Part shown: positions 1 to 7,911 of the stretch, in pieces | Layout of the letters: the number at the start of each line of letters is the position of its first letter | Numbering within the stretch: the stretch's first letter is position 1 | DNA from: Actinokineospora baliensis | GTDB lineage: Bacteria; Actinomycetota; Actinomycetes; Mycobacteriales; Pseudonocardiaceae | Reading direction: 5' to 3' | Assembly (NCBI RefSeq): GCF_016907695.1 | Contig: NZ_JAFBCK010000001.1 | Span: 5,692,001 to 5,756,000, forward strand | DNA: 64,000 bases | Made by a program: the position numbers and the translations under genes | Notes under the pieces: model-generated | The model's input: the letters and a program-made list of their open reading frames with translations, nothing else | The model's database searches: none | Told to the model about the DNA's origin: nothing

Positions 1-2
1 GC

Positions 3-524
3 TTGTTGGCCGACGCCTTGGTGCTCGGCCTATGCGCACTGCTCGCGGCCGCCGTCGGCGTGGGACACCCGGTTGGCCGGATCGCGCTCGCGTTCGCCTT
101 CGTCACCCTGCTGCGGGTGGTGTGGCAGTTCTACTTCTTCCTGCGCACCGACCTGTACTACCTGGTGTGCACCGTTTTGGGCTGCAACGACTTGCACGTC
201 GTGGCTAGCCAGATGCTGCACCAGAGACTGAACTCCCTGTTGCGGCGCAGGGGAACCCCGGTCGACGAGTCGTCCTGGCACCCGCGCGACCGCGAAGTGG
301 CCCGCTGGTACATGTGGCTGTTGCTCGTCGGCTACGTGTTCCTCACGCTCAGCCTCCTGTTCGCGATCGTCCCCGCCATCGCCCACGTCGTGCAGGTCAT
401 CGCCACCAGGCTCCAAGGTGACCCCACGGCCCTCGGTCTGCTCGACGCCACCGTCTTCCTCGTCCTGACGATCGGCCCGGTCATCGCCGCGGCGGTGCTG
501 GCCGCCCGGTCCCGCCGCGCCTGA
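3..524 (+). CDS. C-terminal part of a polytopic membrane protein (possibly M50-type peptidase)
   Basis: The reading frame is open from the first base of the window, so the true start lies outside it. The visible part has four hydrophobic segments: one at the N-terminus, one around residues 30-45, one near 105-125 and one near 150-168. They flank a charged loop with RTDLYY, GCNDLHVV and HPRDREVARWY. This loop style reminds me of the C-terminal membrane half of actinobacterial 'peptide zinc metalloprotease' (M50) proteins, but the HExxH motif would lie upstream and is not visible. The gene ends 16 bp before the TPR gene on the same strand, so the two are probably co-transcribed. Membrane protein is near certain; M50 membership is a guess. 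Confidence 0.55.
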   Translation: MLADALVLGLCALLAAAVGVGHPVGRIALAFAFVTLLRVVWQFYFFLRTDLYYLVCTVLGCNDLHVVASQMLHQRLNSLLRRRGTPVDESSWHPRDREVARWYMWLLLVGYVFLTLSLLFAIVPAIAHVVQVIATRLQGDPTALGLLDATVFLVLTIGPVIAAAVLAARSRRA

Positions 525-540
525 CCCCTCGGAGGCCACG

Positions 541-2607
541 ATGTCCGCTCCTCGCCACCAGTGGGTCCGGCTCTCGCGCCGGGTCGAGCCCGCCGACCTG
601 CCCGGCCTGCTCGCCACGCACCTCCCGGCTCTGCCGCCTGCGCTGACCGACCCCGTGGACGCGCACCGCCGCCTGCGCGGCCCATACACGGCAACGGGTA
701 CCGTGCTGCGGGCCATCGTCCCGCAGGCCGATCCGAACCTGGTGCGCAGGCACGAGATCGAGCTGTTCTCGGCGGCGCCGGAACTGCGCGAGACCGTCGA
801 CGGCGCCCGGGAAACCCTCACCTCGCTCGCCGTCCCCAAGGAGCGCACCAGGTTCTACTCGCGGGTGCGCACGCAGCGGATGGCGCACGGGATCGTCGAG
901 TTCCTGCACGCGCACCTGGCGAGCTCCGGCCCCAGGTCGCTGGTCGTGCTCGTCGCCGAGGCGGACCGAACCGATCTCGAGTTCCTGTCAGCTCTCCTGC
1001 GCCGCACCGATCCCGCCGAGTTGACCGTCGTCGTGTGCGACACCGGGGAGACGCCCGGCGAACCGCTCGCCGCGGACTTGGCCGAACACACCACTTTTCG
1101 ACAGGTGACGACTCCACCACGCAGGTCCGATATAGACGTTGAGCGGTACGTCGCGGCGGATTGCCTGTCAGACGACCCCGCAACGATGGCCGCCTACGAG
1201 CGGCTAACGCCTGCGGAGCGCGCTGCGCTGCACGACCGGCGAGCTGAGGGTCTGGCGTCGCTCGGAGAGTTCTCGCTGACTCTCGGTGCGATCGCCTACC
1301 ACCGCGAACACGGCTCCGACCCGGCCGTCACCGGTGCCGACGCATTGGCGCAAGCGCTGAACCACTGCCTGGACATGGGCTACTACCACGCGACTGTCGA
1401 GTTGGGACAGCGCGGCCGAGCCGTCGTCGACATCTCCGACCTGGCCCGCTGGTGGGTCTTCACCACCAAGATGACCACCTCACTGGCCGCGCTCAACCGC
1501 CCGCACGAGGCCGAAGCGCTCTACGCCGAGATCCTCGCCGCCACCCAGGACCCGGGCGTCCACCTGCAAGCCTGCTACGCGGTCGGGATGCTCTACACCC
1601 GCCACCACGCCGAGGCCGACCGGGATCACGTACGCGCCAAGGGTTTGATGAACCAAGCCGTCGCCCTGGCGCGGTTGTGCTACACCGGCACCGAGCGCGT
1701 GTTCCACACCGTGTTCCAGCGCAACGGCCTCGCCCTCGTCGAGGCGCACCTGGGCAATCCGCACGAGGCGTTGCGGTTGGTGGCCGAAGGCATCGCGGAG
1801 ATGGACGCCCAACTCGGCGCGGACGAGCACGCCCTGCACCGGTCGGTCCTGGTGCACAACCGGGCACAGGTGCTCACCGGTCTCGGCCGCCTGGAGGAGG
1901 CCCTGGCCTGCTACGACGACGTCATCTCCCGCGACCCCAACTACCCCGACTACCACTTCGACCGCGGCAACCTCAACCAGCGCCTGGGTCGCACCGACGA
2001 AGCCCTGGCCGACTACGAGACCGCCATCCGCCTCGGCCCCCCGTTCCCCGAGGCCCAGTACAACCGCGCCGAACTCCTCCTGCGCCAAGGCGACGACGAG
2101 GCCGCCCTGGCAGGCCTCACCTACGCCCTCACCCTAGAACCCGACATGGTCGACGCCTTGGTGAACCGCGCGGGCCTCTACCTCGACGCCGGTGACCTGA
2201 CCGCCGCCCGCGCCGACGCCGAGGAGGGACTGCGCCACTCCCCGGACAACGCCCACCTCCACGCCGTCCTGGGCCAGATCCACAGCACCCTGGAGGAGCA
2301 CTTCCAGGCCAAGGCCGCCTTCGACCACGCCCTGGCCATCGACCCCACCCTCATCCCCGCCCTGGCAGGCCGCGCCGCCACCACCCACGCCCTGGGCGAC
2401 CCCGACCAGGCTTTGGCCGACCTCAACACCGCCCTCACCCTCACCCCCGACGACCCGGCGCTGCGCTTCAACCGCGCCTTCCTCCACGAGTCCGCCAACC
2501 GCCCCGCCCTGGCGATCGCCGACCTGGTCGCGGCCCACGAAGCCGACCCCGAGGACGAGGACATCGCCGAGGCCCTGGCCCGCTGCCAGGCCCTCACCCC
2601 GGCCTGA
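541..2607 (+). CDS. Tetratricopeptide repeat protein, 688 aa
   Basis: The C-terminal 270 residues are a clear run of about seven TPR units, with repeating patterns such as LGRLEEALACYDDVISRDPN and LGDPDQALADLNTALTLTPDD. The first 280 residues have no motif I can name. They contain a segment resembling a nucleotide-binding regulator fold (LVVLVAEADRTDLEFLSALL) but no Walker A. The ATG at 541 follows a GGAG at 530-533 and lies 16 bp after the upstream membrane-protein gene, implying one operon. TPR domains mediate protein-protein contacts; the partner is unknown. The preceding membrane protein is the obvious candidate. Confidence 0.7.
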   Translation: MSAPRHQWVRLSRRVEPADLPGLLATHLPALPPALTDPVDAHRRLRGPYTATGTVLRAIVPQADPNLVRRHEIELFSAAPELRETVDGARETLTSLAVPKERTRFYSRVRTQRMAHGIVEFLHAHLASSGPRSLVVLVAEADRTDLEFLSALLRRTDPAELTVVVCDTGETPGEPLAADLAEHTTFRQVTTPPRRSDIDVERYVAADCLSDDPATMAAYERLTPAERAALHDRRAEGLASLGEFSLTLGAIAYHREHGSDPAVTGADALAQALNHCLDMGYYHATVELGQRGRAVVDISDLARWWVFTTKMTTSLAALNRPHEAEALYAEILAATQDPGVHLQACYAVGMLYTRHHAEADRDHVRAKGLMNQAVALARLCYTGTERVFHTVFQRNGLALVEAHLGNPHEALRLVAEGIAEMDAQLGADEHALHRSVLVHNRAQVLTGLGRLEEALACYDDVISRDPNYPDYHFDRGNLNQRLGRTDEALADYETAIRLGPPFPEAQYNRAELLLRQGDDEAALAGLTYALTLEPDMVDALVNRAGLYLDAGDLTAARADAEEGLRHSPDNAHLHAVLGQIHSTLEEHFQAKAAFDHALAIDPTLIPALAGRAATTHALGDPDQALADLNTALTLTPDDPALRFNRAFLHESANRPALAIADLVAAHEADPEDEDIAEALARCQALTPA

Positions 2608-2704
2608 CCGCCCGGCATTGACACCGCTGGCCACTCCGCCTGAAGGGCTCAAGAACACCAAGCGGTCTCCGAGCCCGGCCGCCAAGCGCGAGTGCCATAG
2701 GGCT

Positions 2705-2755
2705 TTGACACCGAGCCATTCACTCAGTCATCATTGACTCAATGAACACTGAGTG
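2705..2755 (+). promoter_or_regulatory. Promoter and ArsR-type operator overlapping the start codon
   Basis: A consensus -35 box TTGACA lies at 2705-2710. A nearly perfect 35-bp palindrome spans 2721-2755. Its core is TCATTGA-C-TCAATGA (2731-2745, perfect) and its outer arms are CACTCAGT (2721-2728) and ACTGAGTG (2748-2755, perfect); only two base pairs mismatch. The ATG of the ArsR-phosphatase gene (2742) lies inside it. If the -10 is the TCATCA-like box 17 bp after the -35, the transcript would be nearly or fully leaderless. Autoregulation by the downstream ArsR domain is inferred. Confidence 0.65.
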
Positions 2756-3419
2756 GTCTTCCGAGCTGGTGGCGCGGGCGCGGCTGCACGCCGCGTTGGG
2801 CGAGCCCGCCCGGTTGGCGGTCGTGGACCGGCTGCTGCTGGGTGACGCGTCGCCCGGGGAGTTGGGGCGGGAGTTGGGGTTGCCGAGCAATCTGCTCACC
2901 CATCACCTCAAGCTGCTCGACCAGGCGGGCCTGACGGAGCGGTCCAGGTCGGAGGGCGATGCCCGTCGGACCTACCTCCGGTTGCGGCCCGCCGCGCTGG
3001 CCGGGCTGGTGCCGTTGGGGGCGCGGCAGGCGCGGCGGGTGGTGTTCGTGTGTTCGCGGAACTCGGCGCGTTCGCAACTGGCGGCGGCCTTGTGGGCCGA
3101 GCGCGGTGCCGTGCCGTCGGCGTCGGCGGGTACCCGGCCTGCAGAGCGGATCCACCCCCTAGCGGCCACCACGGCCAAAGCGCACGGGCTGTCGCTGGCC
3201 AACGCCCGTACCCATCACGTCGACGAGGTCGTTCGGCCCGACGACCTGGTGGTGGCCGTGTGCGACAACGCCCACGAGGAACTCCCACTCACCGACCGGT
3301 TGCACTGGTCAGTCCCCGACCCCGCCGCGGCGAACACCCCCGCGGCGTTCGACACCGCTTTCCAGGACCTCGCCAACCGGGTCGACCGCCTGGTCCCGGC
3401 CGTCCACACCCCGCGATGA
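2742..3419 (+). CDS. ArsR-family repressor fused to a low-molecular-weight phosphatase/arsenate reductase domain
   Basis: The protein has 225 aa. Residues 1-95 are a winged helix of ArsR type (ARLHAALGEPARLAVVDRLLLG, then LPSNLLTHHLKLLDQAGL as recognition helix). Residues 97-220 are an LMW-PTP fold with the P-loop VFVCSRNSARSQ, which fits CX5R, and a late Asp in SVPDPA. Such fusions are known in arsenic loci, where the phosphatase-like domain is thought either to reduce arsenate or to sense it. No clear cysteine pair for As(III) sits in the HTH half. The stop overlaps the next ATG (ATGA), so it is translationally coupled to the channel gene. The start codon lies within its probable operator. 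Confidence 0.85.
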   Translation: MNTEWSSELVARARLHAALGEPARLAVVDRLLLGDASPGELGRELGLPSNLLTHHLKLLDQAGLTERSRSEGDARRTYLRLRPAALAGLVPLGARQARRVVFVCSRNSARSQLAAALWAERGAVPSASAGTRPAERIHPLAATTAKAHGLSLANARTHHVDEVVRPDDLVVAVCDNAHEELPLTDRLHWSVPDPAAANTPAAFDTAFQDLANRVDRLVPAVHTPR

Positions 3420-4084
3420 CGCGCGCACTGGTCGCGGAGTTCGTCGGCAGCCTGCTGCTCGCCGCCGTGGTGATCGGCTCCGGTATCGCCGCGCAACACC
3501 TGTCCCCCAACGACATCGGCCTCCAACTGCTGGAGAACGCCGCCGCCACCGCGGTTGGGCTGTTCGCGCTGATCCTCGTCTTCGGCCCGGTCAGCGGCGC
3601 CCACTTCAACCCCGTTGTGTCGCTTGTGGACGCTGTGTTCGGGAACCTGCCGTGGCGGCACTTCTTCCGGTACGTCCCCGCACAGGTGATCGGGTGCGCG
3701 TCAGGCGCGGTCGTGGCCAACACCATGTTTGATGCGGCTCCGATCAGCATCGCCACGACCGACCGTGCCACCTGGCCGCACGCCCTCTCCGAGGTCGTCG
3801 CCACCCTCGGCCTGCTGCTGGTGATCTTCTCCCTCGCCCGCACCAACCGCGCCGACAAGTCCGCAGCGGCGGTCGGTGCCTATATCGGTGCGGCCTACTG
3901 GTTCACCAGCTCGACCAGCTTCGCCAACCCCGCGATCACGCTAGGCCGCACCCTCAGCGACAGCTTCGCCGGTATCGCCCCCTCTTCCGCACCCGCTTAC
4001 ATCACCGCACAGCTCGTCGCCGCAGTGATCGCCGTGCCGCTACTACGCCTGCTCTACCCGGTTGCGCCGCAACACGAACACTAG
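3416..4084 (+). CDS. MIP-family aquaglyceroporin, probable arsenite channel
   Basis: The 222-aa protein has six hydrophobic segments and the two half-helix motifs of the MIP family: HFNPVVS near residue 62 in the first half and FANPAIT near residue 173. A Ser/Thr-rich stretch FTSSTSF precedes the second motif. It starts at the ATG that overlaps the stop of the ArsR-phosphatase gene, and 7 bp separate its stop from the arsC start. In Sinorhizobium meliloti an aquaglyceroporin (AqpS) replaces the arsenite pump: ArsC reduces arsenate and arsenite leaks out through the channel. This operon has the same logic, since no arsB or acr3 is present. The substrate is inferred from context. Confidence 0.82.
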   Translation: MTRALVAEFVGSLLLAAVVIGSGIAAQHLSPNDIGLQLLENAAATAVGLFALILVFGPVSGAHFNPVVSLVDAVFGNLPWRHFFRYVPAQVIGCASGAVVANTMFDAAPISIATTDRATWPHALSEVVATLGLLLVIFSLARTNRADKSAAAVGAYIGAAYWFTSSTSFANPAITLGRTLSDSFAGIAPSSAPAYITAQLVAAVIAVPLLRLLYPVAPQHEH

Positions 4085-4091
4085 GATCGCC

Positions 4092-4520
4092 ATGCCCACA
4101 AGCGTGCTGTTCGTCTGCGTTCACAACGCAGGCCGCTCCCAGATGGCCGCCGCCTGGCTGGCGCACCTGGCTGGCGAGGACGTCGAAGTCCGTTCCGCGG
4201 GCTCCACCCCCGCCGACGAGGTCAACCCGGCGGTGGTGGCGGCGATGCGGGAGGTGGGCATCGACATCGCCGTCGAGACCCCCAAGGTCCTCACCCACGA
4301 CGCGGTAGCGGCCTCCGACATCTGCATCACCATGGGCTGCGGCGACGCCTGCCCGGTCTTCCCCGGCAAGCGCTACCTGGACTGGAAGCTCCCCGACCCC
4401 GCGGGCCAGGGCATCGACGCGGTACGCCCGATCCGCGACGAGATCAAGGCGCTGGTCGAGTCCCTGATCGCCGAGATCAGCAGCAGTGGCGCCCCCGCCA
4501 CGCGTCCCGGCCCTCCTTGA
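4092..4520 (+). CDS. arsC: Arsenate reductase of the LMW-PTP type
   Basis: A 142-aa protein with the P-loop VLFVCVHNAGRSQ (CX5R) at residues 5-17. It also has a cysteine pair in ITMGCGDACPV near residue 80 and the WKLPDPAG segment carrying the general-acid Asp. These match the thioredoxin- or mycothiol-linked ArsC family. The ATG at 4092 is preceded by AGGA and is preferred to the upstream in-frame ATG at 4062, which lies inside the channel gene. Its last 44 bases overlap the 3' end of the convergent transporter gene, an unusual tail-to-tail overlap. It would reduce arsenate to arsenite for efflux through the neighbouring channel. Confidence 0.9.
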   Translation: MPTSVLFVCVHNAGRSQMAAAWLAHLAGEDVEVRSAGSTPADEVNPAVVAAMREVGIDIAVETPKVLTHDAVAASDICITMGCGDACPVFPGKRYLDWKLPDPAGQGIDAVRPIRDEIKALVESLIAEISSSGAPATRPGPP

Positions 4521-5136
4521 CCGCCACAGCGGCGATGACCAACCCGACAACCGGATCGGCCCAGTACCAGCCGAACAGCGAGTTGAGCAGCAACCCGACC
4601 AGCAAGACCCCGGACAAGTAGGTGCACAGCAAGGTCTGCTTGGAGTCCGCCACCGCACTCGCCGACCCCAGTGCCCGCCCGGCCCGGCGCTGCGCGGTGG
4701 ACAGGAACGGCATCACCACCAACGACACCGCAGCCAACACGATCCCCACAGTCGAGTGGTCCGCGGTGTCGCCGCCGAACAGCGCGCGCCCGGACTCGAC
4801 GGTGACATAAGCGGCCAAAGCGAAGAACGACACCGCGATGACCTTCAACGCCGTCCGCTCCCGTGCCCGGGGATCGGCGCCGGAGAACTGCCATGCCACC
4901 GCCGCCGCGGAAGCCACCTCGATGATCGAGTCCAACCCAAACCCGAGCAACGCCGTAGACGACGCCACAGCCCCCGCCGAAAGCGCGACAACCGCCTCCA
5001 CCACGTTGTAAGCGATCGTCGCGGCCACCAACCCCCGCACCCGCCGCGTCAACACCGCCCGCTTGCCGTCGTCAACCGCAGCACAACACCCGTCTGAACA
5101 CACGGACGTCGCAGCGCGACCGGGTTCAGCACTCAC
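4477..5136 (-). CDS. Cation efflux (CDF-like) membrane protein with Cys-rich ends
   Basis: About 219 aa with five or six hydrophobic segments. Polar residues characteristic of cation diffusion facilitators are present, with LDSIIE in an early helix and VADSKQT later. Cysteines cluster at both tails, CSDGCC near the N-terminus and HCC at the extreme C-terminus, which suits soft-metal handling. The GTG at 5136 overlaps the TGA of the upstream regulator (GTGA), and I prefer it to the longer GTG start at 5160. It lies directly downstream of the CmtR-like sensor, so it probably exports Cd, Pb or Zn. The metal is inferred from the regulator. Confidence 0.72.
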   Translation of the reverse strand: MSAEPGRAATSVCSDGCCAAVDDGKRAVLTRRVRGLVAATIAYNVVEAVVALSAGAVASSTALLGFGLDSIIEVASAAAVAWQFSGADPRARERTALKVIAVSFFALAAYVTVESGRALFGGDTADHSTVGIVLAAVSLVVMPFLSTAQRRAGRALGSASAVADSKQTLLCTYLSGVLLVGLLLNSLFGWYWADPVVGLVIAAVAVKEGRDAWRGRHCC

Positions 5137-5462
5137 TGGATCACCCCGTCGTTGAGACACGGACGCCCGGTGTCGACGGCAAGCACCACCTGCGCCAACT
5201 CGCCCAGCGCCCGCGCCAAGTGCTCGTCGGCGAGCGCGTAGCGGACCTGCCGCCCTTCATAAGTGGCCACGACCAGGCCGCAGCCGCGTAAGCAGGACAG
5301 GTGGTTGGACACGTTGGACCGGGTGAGTCCCAGGTGCTCAGCGAGCTGGGCCGGGTAACTGACCCCCTCGAGCAGCTTGACCAGGATCCGGCACCTCGTC
5401 GGGTCGGCCAGCGCCCTACCCACCCGCGCCAACGCTTCTTCTCGCGTCTCACAGGTCACCAT
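5133..5462 (-). CDS. cmtR: CmtR-type ArsR/SmtB metal-sensing repressor
   Basis: A 109-aa winged-helix repressor with ADPTRCRILVKLL, then LTRSNVSNHLSCLRGCGLV as recognition helix, and a C-terminal RPCLND. The Cys-X3-Cys pair in the recognition region plus one C-terminal Cys is the ligand pattern of Mycobacterium tuberculosis CmtR, which senses Cd(II) and Pb(II). It sits 8 bp after the flavoprotein gene and overlaps the transporter start by 4 bp, so the three form one minus-strand operon. A possible private -10 box (TATAGT, reverse strand of 5470-5475) overlaps the flavoprotein stop codon. Confidence 0.88.
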   Translation of the reverse strand: MVTCETREEALARVGRALADPTRCRILVKLLEGVSYPAQLAEHLGLTRSNVSNHLSCLRGCGLVVATYEGRQVRYALADEHLARALGELAQVVLAVDTGRPCLNDGVIQ

Positions 5463-5470
5463 GGGAGCAA

Positions 5471-6775
5471 CTATACAGCTCTGACTGAATCAAATTCGAT
5501 CGAGCGGCCTTCCCCGGCCACCGGTGCGCCGCAGCACCCACCACCCTGGTCGGCATCCGGTGCGTCGAACACGCCCGAGCCGCCGCACACGCCGGTGTCC
5601 GGCAAGGTCAGCTCGACCTTCGCGGCGGCGGCGTGGTCTCCGGCGATCTCGGCGACGACGCTGCGGACCTGTTCGTGGCCGGTCATCGCCAGGAAGGTGG
5701 GGGCGCGGCCGTAGCTCTTCATCCCGACGAGGTAGACGCCGGGTTCGGGGTGGCGGAGCTCGGCGGCACCATGGGGGTAGACCGTGCCGCAGGAGTGGGC
5801 GTTCGGGTCGATCAGCGGCGCCAGCGCGGTCGGCGCCCCCAGCACCGGGTCGAGGTCGAGGCGGACCTCGGAGAGCCAGGACAGGTCGGGGCGGAAACCG
5901 GTCAGCACCACGACCTCGTCCACGGGGTCCAGCCGCCCAGCTCGGGAGACCAGCACGATCCGGTCGCCATCCCGCTCGACCGACTCGGTGCGGAACCCGG
6001 TGACGACCTCGACGTGACCGGCCCGGACGGCCGCGAGCGCCTTGAGCCCGAGCGCACCCCGAGCGGGGAGCTGGTCAGCGTCCCCACCACCGAACACCGC
6101 CGCGCCCCGGCGCAACAGCCAGGTGATGTGCGTACCCGGGTGCCGCTCCGCCAACCCCGCGAGAGCGACCAGCGCGGTCAACGCAGAGTGGCCACTGCCC
6201 GCGACCACGATCCGCTTGCCCGCGTACCGCTCCGCCTCGCTCGCCAGGTCCGGGACCCGATAGCTGATCCGCTCACCCGCCGCTCGCTCCCCGATCGCGG
6301 GCAGACCATCGCCACCGAGGGGGTTCGGCGTCCCCCAGGTGCCGGACGCGTCGATGACCGCGCGGGCGGTGATCCGCTCCTCGCCGACATGCACCGTCAG
6401 CGGCTCGGTGTCCCGTCCGGCGTCGACCACCCGGTCCCGGCCGCGCCGCGCGACCCCGGTCACCCTGGCGCCGAACCGCACCCGGTTGCCGAGCGCGGCG
6501 GCCAGCGGCGCGAGGTACCCCGCCGCCCACTCCGCCCCCGTTGGATACCCCTCCGGCGGCACCCAGCCCCGTGCGGCCAGCAGCCGTCGGGCAGCCGGGT
6601 CCACCAGCTCCGACCAGCTCGAGAACAACCGCACGTGGTTCCACTGCGCCACCGCCGCGCCCGCCACCGGTCCGGCCTCCAGCACCAGCACGGGCAACCC
6701 CCGTTCCACCAGGTGCGCCGCGGCGGCCAACCCCACCGGCCCCGCACCGACCACGACCACCGGCAACTCGTTCAT
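5471..6775 (-). CDS. FAD/NAD(P)-dependent oxidoreductase of an arsenic operon
   Basis: A 434-aa flavoprotein with an N-terminal Rossmann motif VVVVGAGPVGLAAAAHL (FAD) and a second nucleotide-binding motif KRIVVAGSGHSAL near residue 190 (NADPH). The layout recalls class B flavin monooxygenases and the ArsO/ArsH-linked flavoproteins seen beside arsR genes. A cysteine-rich tail (VCGGSG, then GGCCG) could bind arsenic or metal. The start ATG at 6775 has a good Shine-Dalgarno (GGAGG). It is transcribed away from the ArsR-acetyltransferase gene across an inverted-repeat operator and leads the cmtR-transporter operon. Its exact substrate is unknown. Confidence 0.72.
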   Translation of the reverse strand: MNELPVVVVGAGPVGLAAAAHLVERGLPVLVLEAGPVAGAAVAQWNHVRLFSSWSELVDPAARRLLAARGWVPPEGYPTGAEWAAGYLAPLAAALGNRVRFGARVTGVARRGRDRVVDAGRDTEPLTVHVGEERITARAVIDASGTWGTPNPLGGDGLPAIGERAAGERISYRVPDLASEAERYAGKRIVVAGSGHSALTALVALAGLAERHPGTHITWLLRRGAAVFGGGDADQLPARGALGLKALAAVRAGHVEVVTGFRTESVERDGDRIVLVSRAGRLDPVDEVVVLTGFRPDLSWLSEVRLDLDPVLGAPTALAPLIDPNAHSCGTVYPHGAAELRHPEPGVYLVGMKSYGRAPTFLAMTGHEQVRSVVAEIAGDHAAAAKVELTLPDTGVCGGSGVFDAPDADQGGGCCGAPVAGEGRSIEFDSVRAV

Positions 6776-6787
6776 CTCGCCCTACCT

Positions 6788-6868
6788 CCATCGAGGATCG
6801 TCTATTGAAGCTGCCGGGACAGTATCGAGCACCGTCGATGAATGCAACCATCGACGGCGGTCTATACA
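6788..6868 (+). promoter_or_regulatory. Divergent control region: inverted repeat and direct repeats
   Basis: A perfect 9-bp inverted repeat, CCGTCGATG (6832-6840) and CATCGACGG (6849-6857), has an 8-bp spacer. A direct repeat CCATCGA...GTCTAT occurs at 6788-6805 and 6848-6865 (about 14 of 18 bases shared), one copy near each divergent gene. The second copy runs into a -10-like TATACA at 6863-6868 that lies 9 bp before the GTG of the ArsR-acetyltransferase gene, suggesting a leaderless transcript. Control of both flanking genes by that ArsR is inferred. Confidence 0.6.
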
Positions 6869-6876
6869 CTGAGCTG

Positions 6877-7716
6877 GTGACCTCCACCGGTATCCACGAC
6901 CAGGACGCGCGGACCTACGCCCAGTGGTTCGCCAGCCTGGCCGACCCCACCCGCGTCACCCTGCTGCACACCGTCGCCGTCGGCCCCGGTGAGATCACCG
7001 TCGGCGCCCTGGCCGAGGCGGTCGGCATCACCCAGCCCACCGCGTCGCACCACGTCCGCAAACTCGCCGACGTCGGGTTCGTCCGCCTCCGCAAGGAGGG
7101 CACCGCCACCCTGGTGTCGATCAACCCCGCCTGCTGCACCGGCCTCCCCCACGCCGCCGACGCCGTCATGGGCACCATCGTCACCCGCCCCTGCTGCCCC
7201 ACCGACCTCCCGACAGGGGTCACCGTCCGCCCCATGACCGACGCCGACTGGCCGGACGTGCGCCGCATCTACACCGAGGGCATCGCCACCGGCAACGCCA
7301 CCTTCGAAACCGAAACCCCTACCCGCCGCACCCTCGACACCAAGTGGCTACCCGACCACCGCTGGACAGCTGTGCGCGACGGCGTCGTCGCGGGCTGGGC
7401 CGCCGCCACCCCGGTGTCCACACGCGACTGCTACGCGGGCGTCGCCGAAACCTCGGTCTACGTAGCCGAATCCCACCGAGGCCAAGGCGTCGGCAAAGCA
7501 CTGCTGCACAAGCAAGTCACCGCCGCCGACGAGGCCGGGATCTGGACCCTGCAAACCAGCATCTTCCCCGAGAACCGCGCCAGCATCTCCCTGCACCACT
7601 CCGCGGGCTTCCGCACCGTGGGCGTCCGCGAACGCATAGCCCAACACCACGGAACCTGGCGCGACACCGTGCTCCTCGAACGCCGCTCCCAGACCACGGC
7701 AGACTGCCCCTGCTGA
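6877..7716 (+). CDS. ArsR repressor fused to a GNAT acetyltransferase of the PAT/ArsN type
   Basis: The 279-aa product has an ArsR-like winged helix at residues 10-95 (FASLADPTRVTLLH, then ITQPTASHHVRKLADVGFV). A linker carries two vicinal Cys-Cys pairs, PACC and RPCC. A GNAT domain follows from about residue 110, with VRPMTDADW, the acetyl-CoA loop VYVAESHRGQGVGKALL and the phosphinothricin-acetyltransferase-like IFPENRASISLHHSAGF. Related ArsN enzymes acetylate arsinothricin or phosphinothricin. The Cys pairs are candidate arsenite ligands. GTG 6877 is chosen because the ATG at 6838 lies inside the operator. Fusion of sensor and detoxifying enzyme in one chain is the notable feature. Confidence 0.85.
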   Translation: MTSTGIHDQDARTYAQWFASLADPTRVTLLHTVAVGPGEITVGALAEAVGITQPTASHHVRKLADVGFVRLRKEGTATLVSINPACCTGLPHAADAVMGTIVTRPCCPTDLPTGVTVRPMTDADWPDVRRIYTEGIATGNATFETETPTRRTLDTKWLPDHRWTAVRDGVVAGWAAATPVSTRDCYAGVAETSVYVAESHRGQGVGKALLHKQVTAADEAGIWTLQTSIFPENRASISLHHSAGFRTVGVRERIAQHHGTWRDTVLLERRSQTTADCPC

Positions 7717-7911
7717 ACCTTTCGTCACCAGCGCCGCACCCAACACACACGGCAGCGGACACTGCCACGATCGCCCTTGGAACGCGGCTCACACCACCAC
7801 GACCGGGACTTCTCCCGGGCGTGCCCGTCTGAGCCCCTCACGCCATCATGTGGCGCCACGCCACCTCAAACCCCCGCACACCAGCGCGACTGCTCTTCCT
7901 GACCCTCCACC

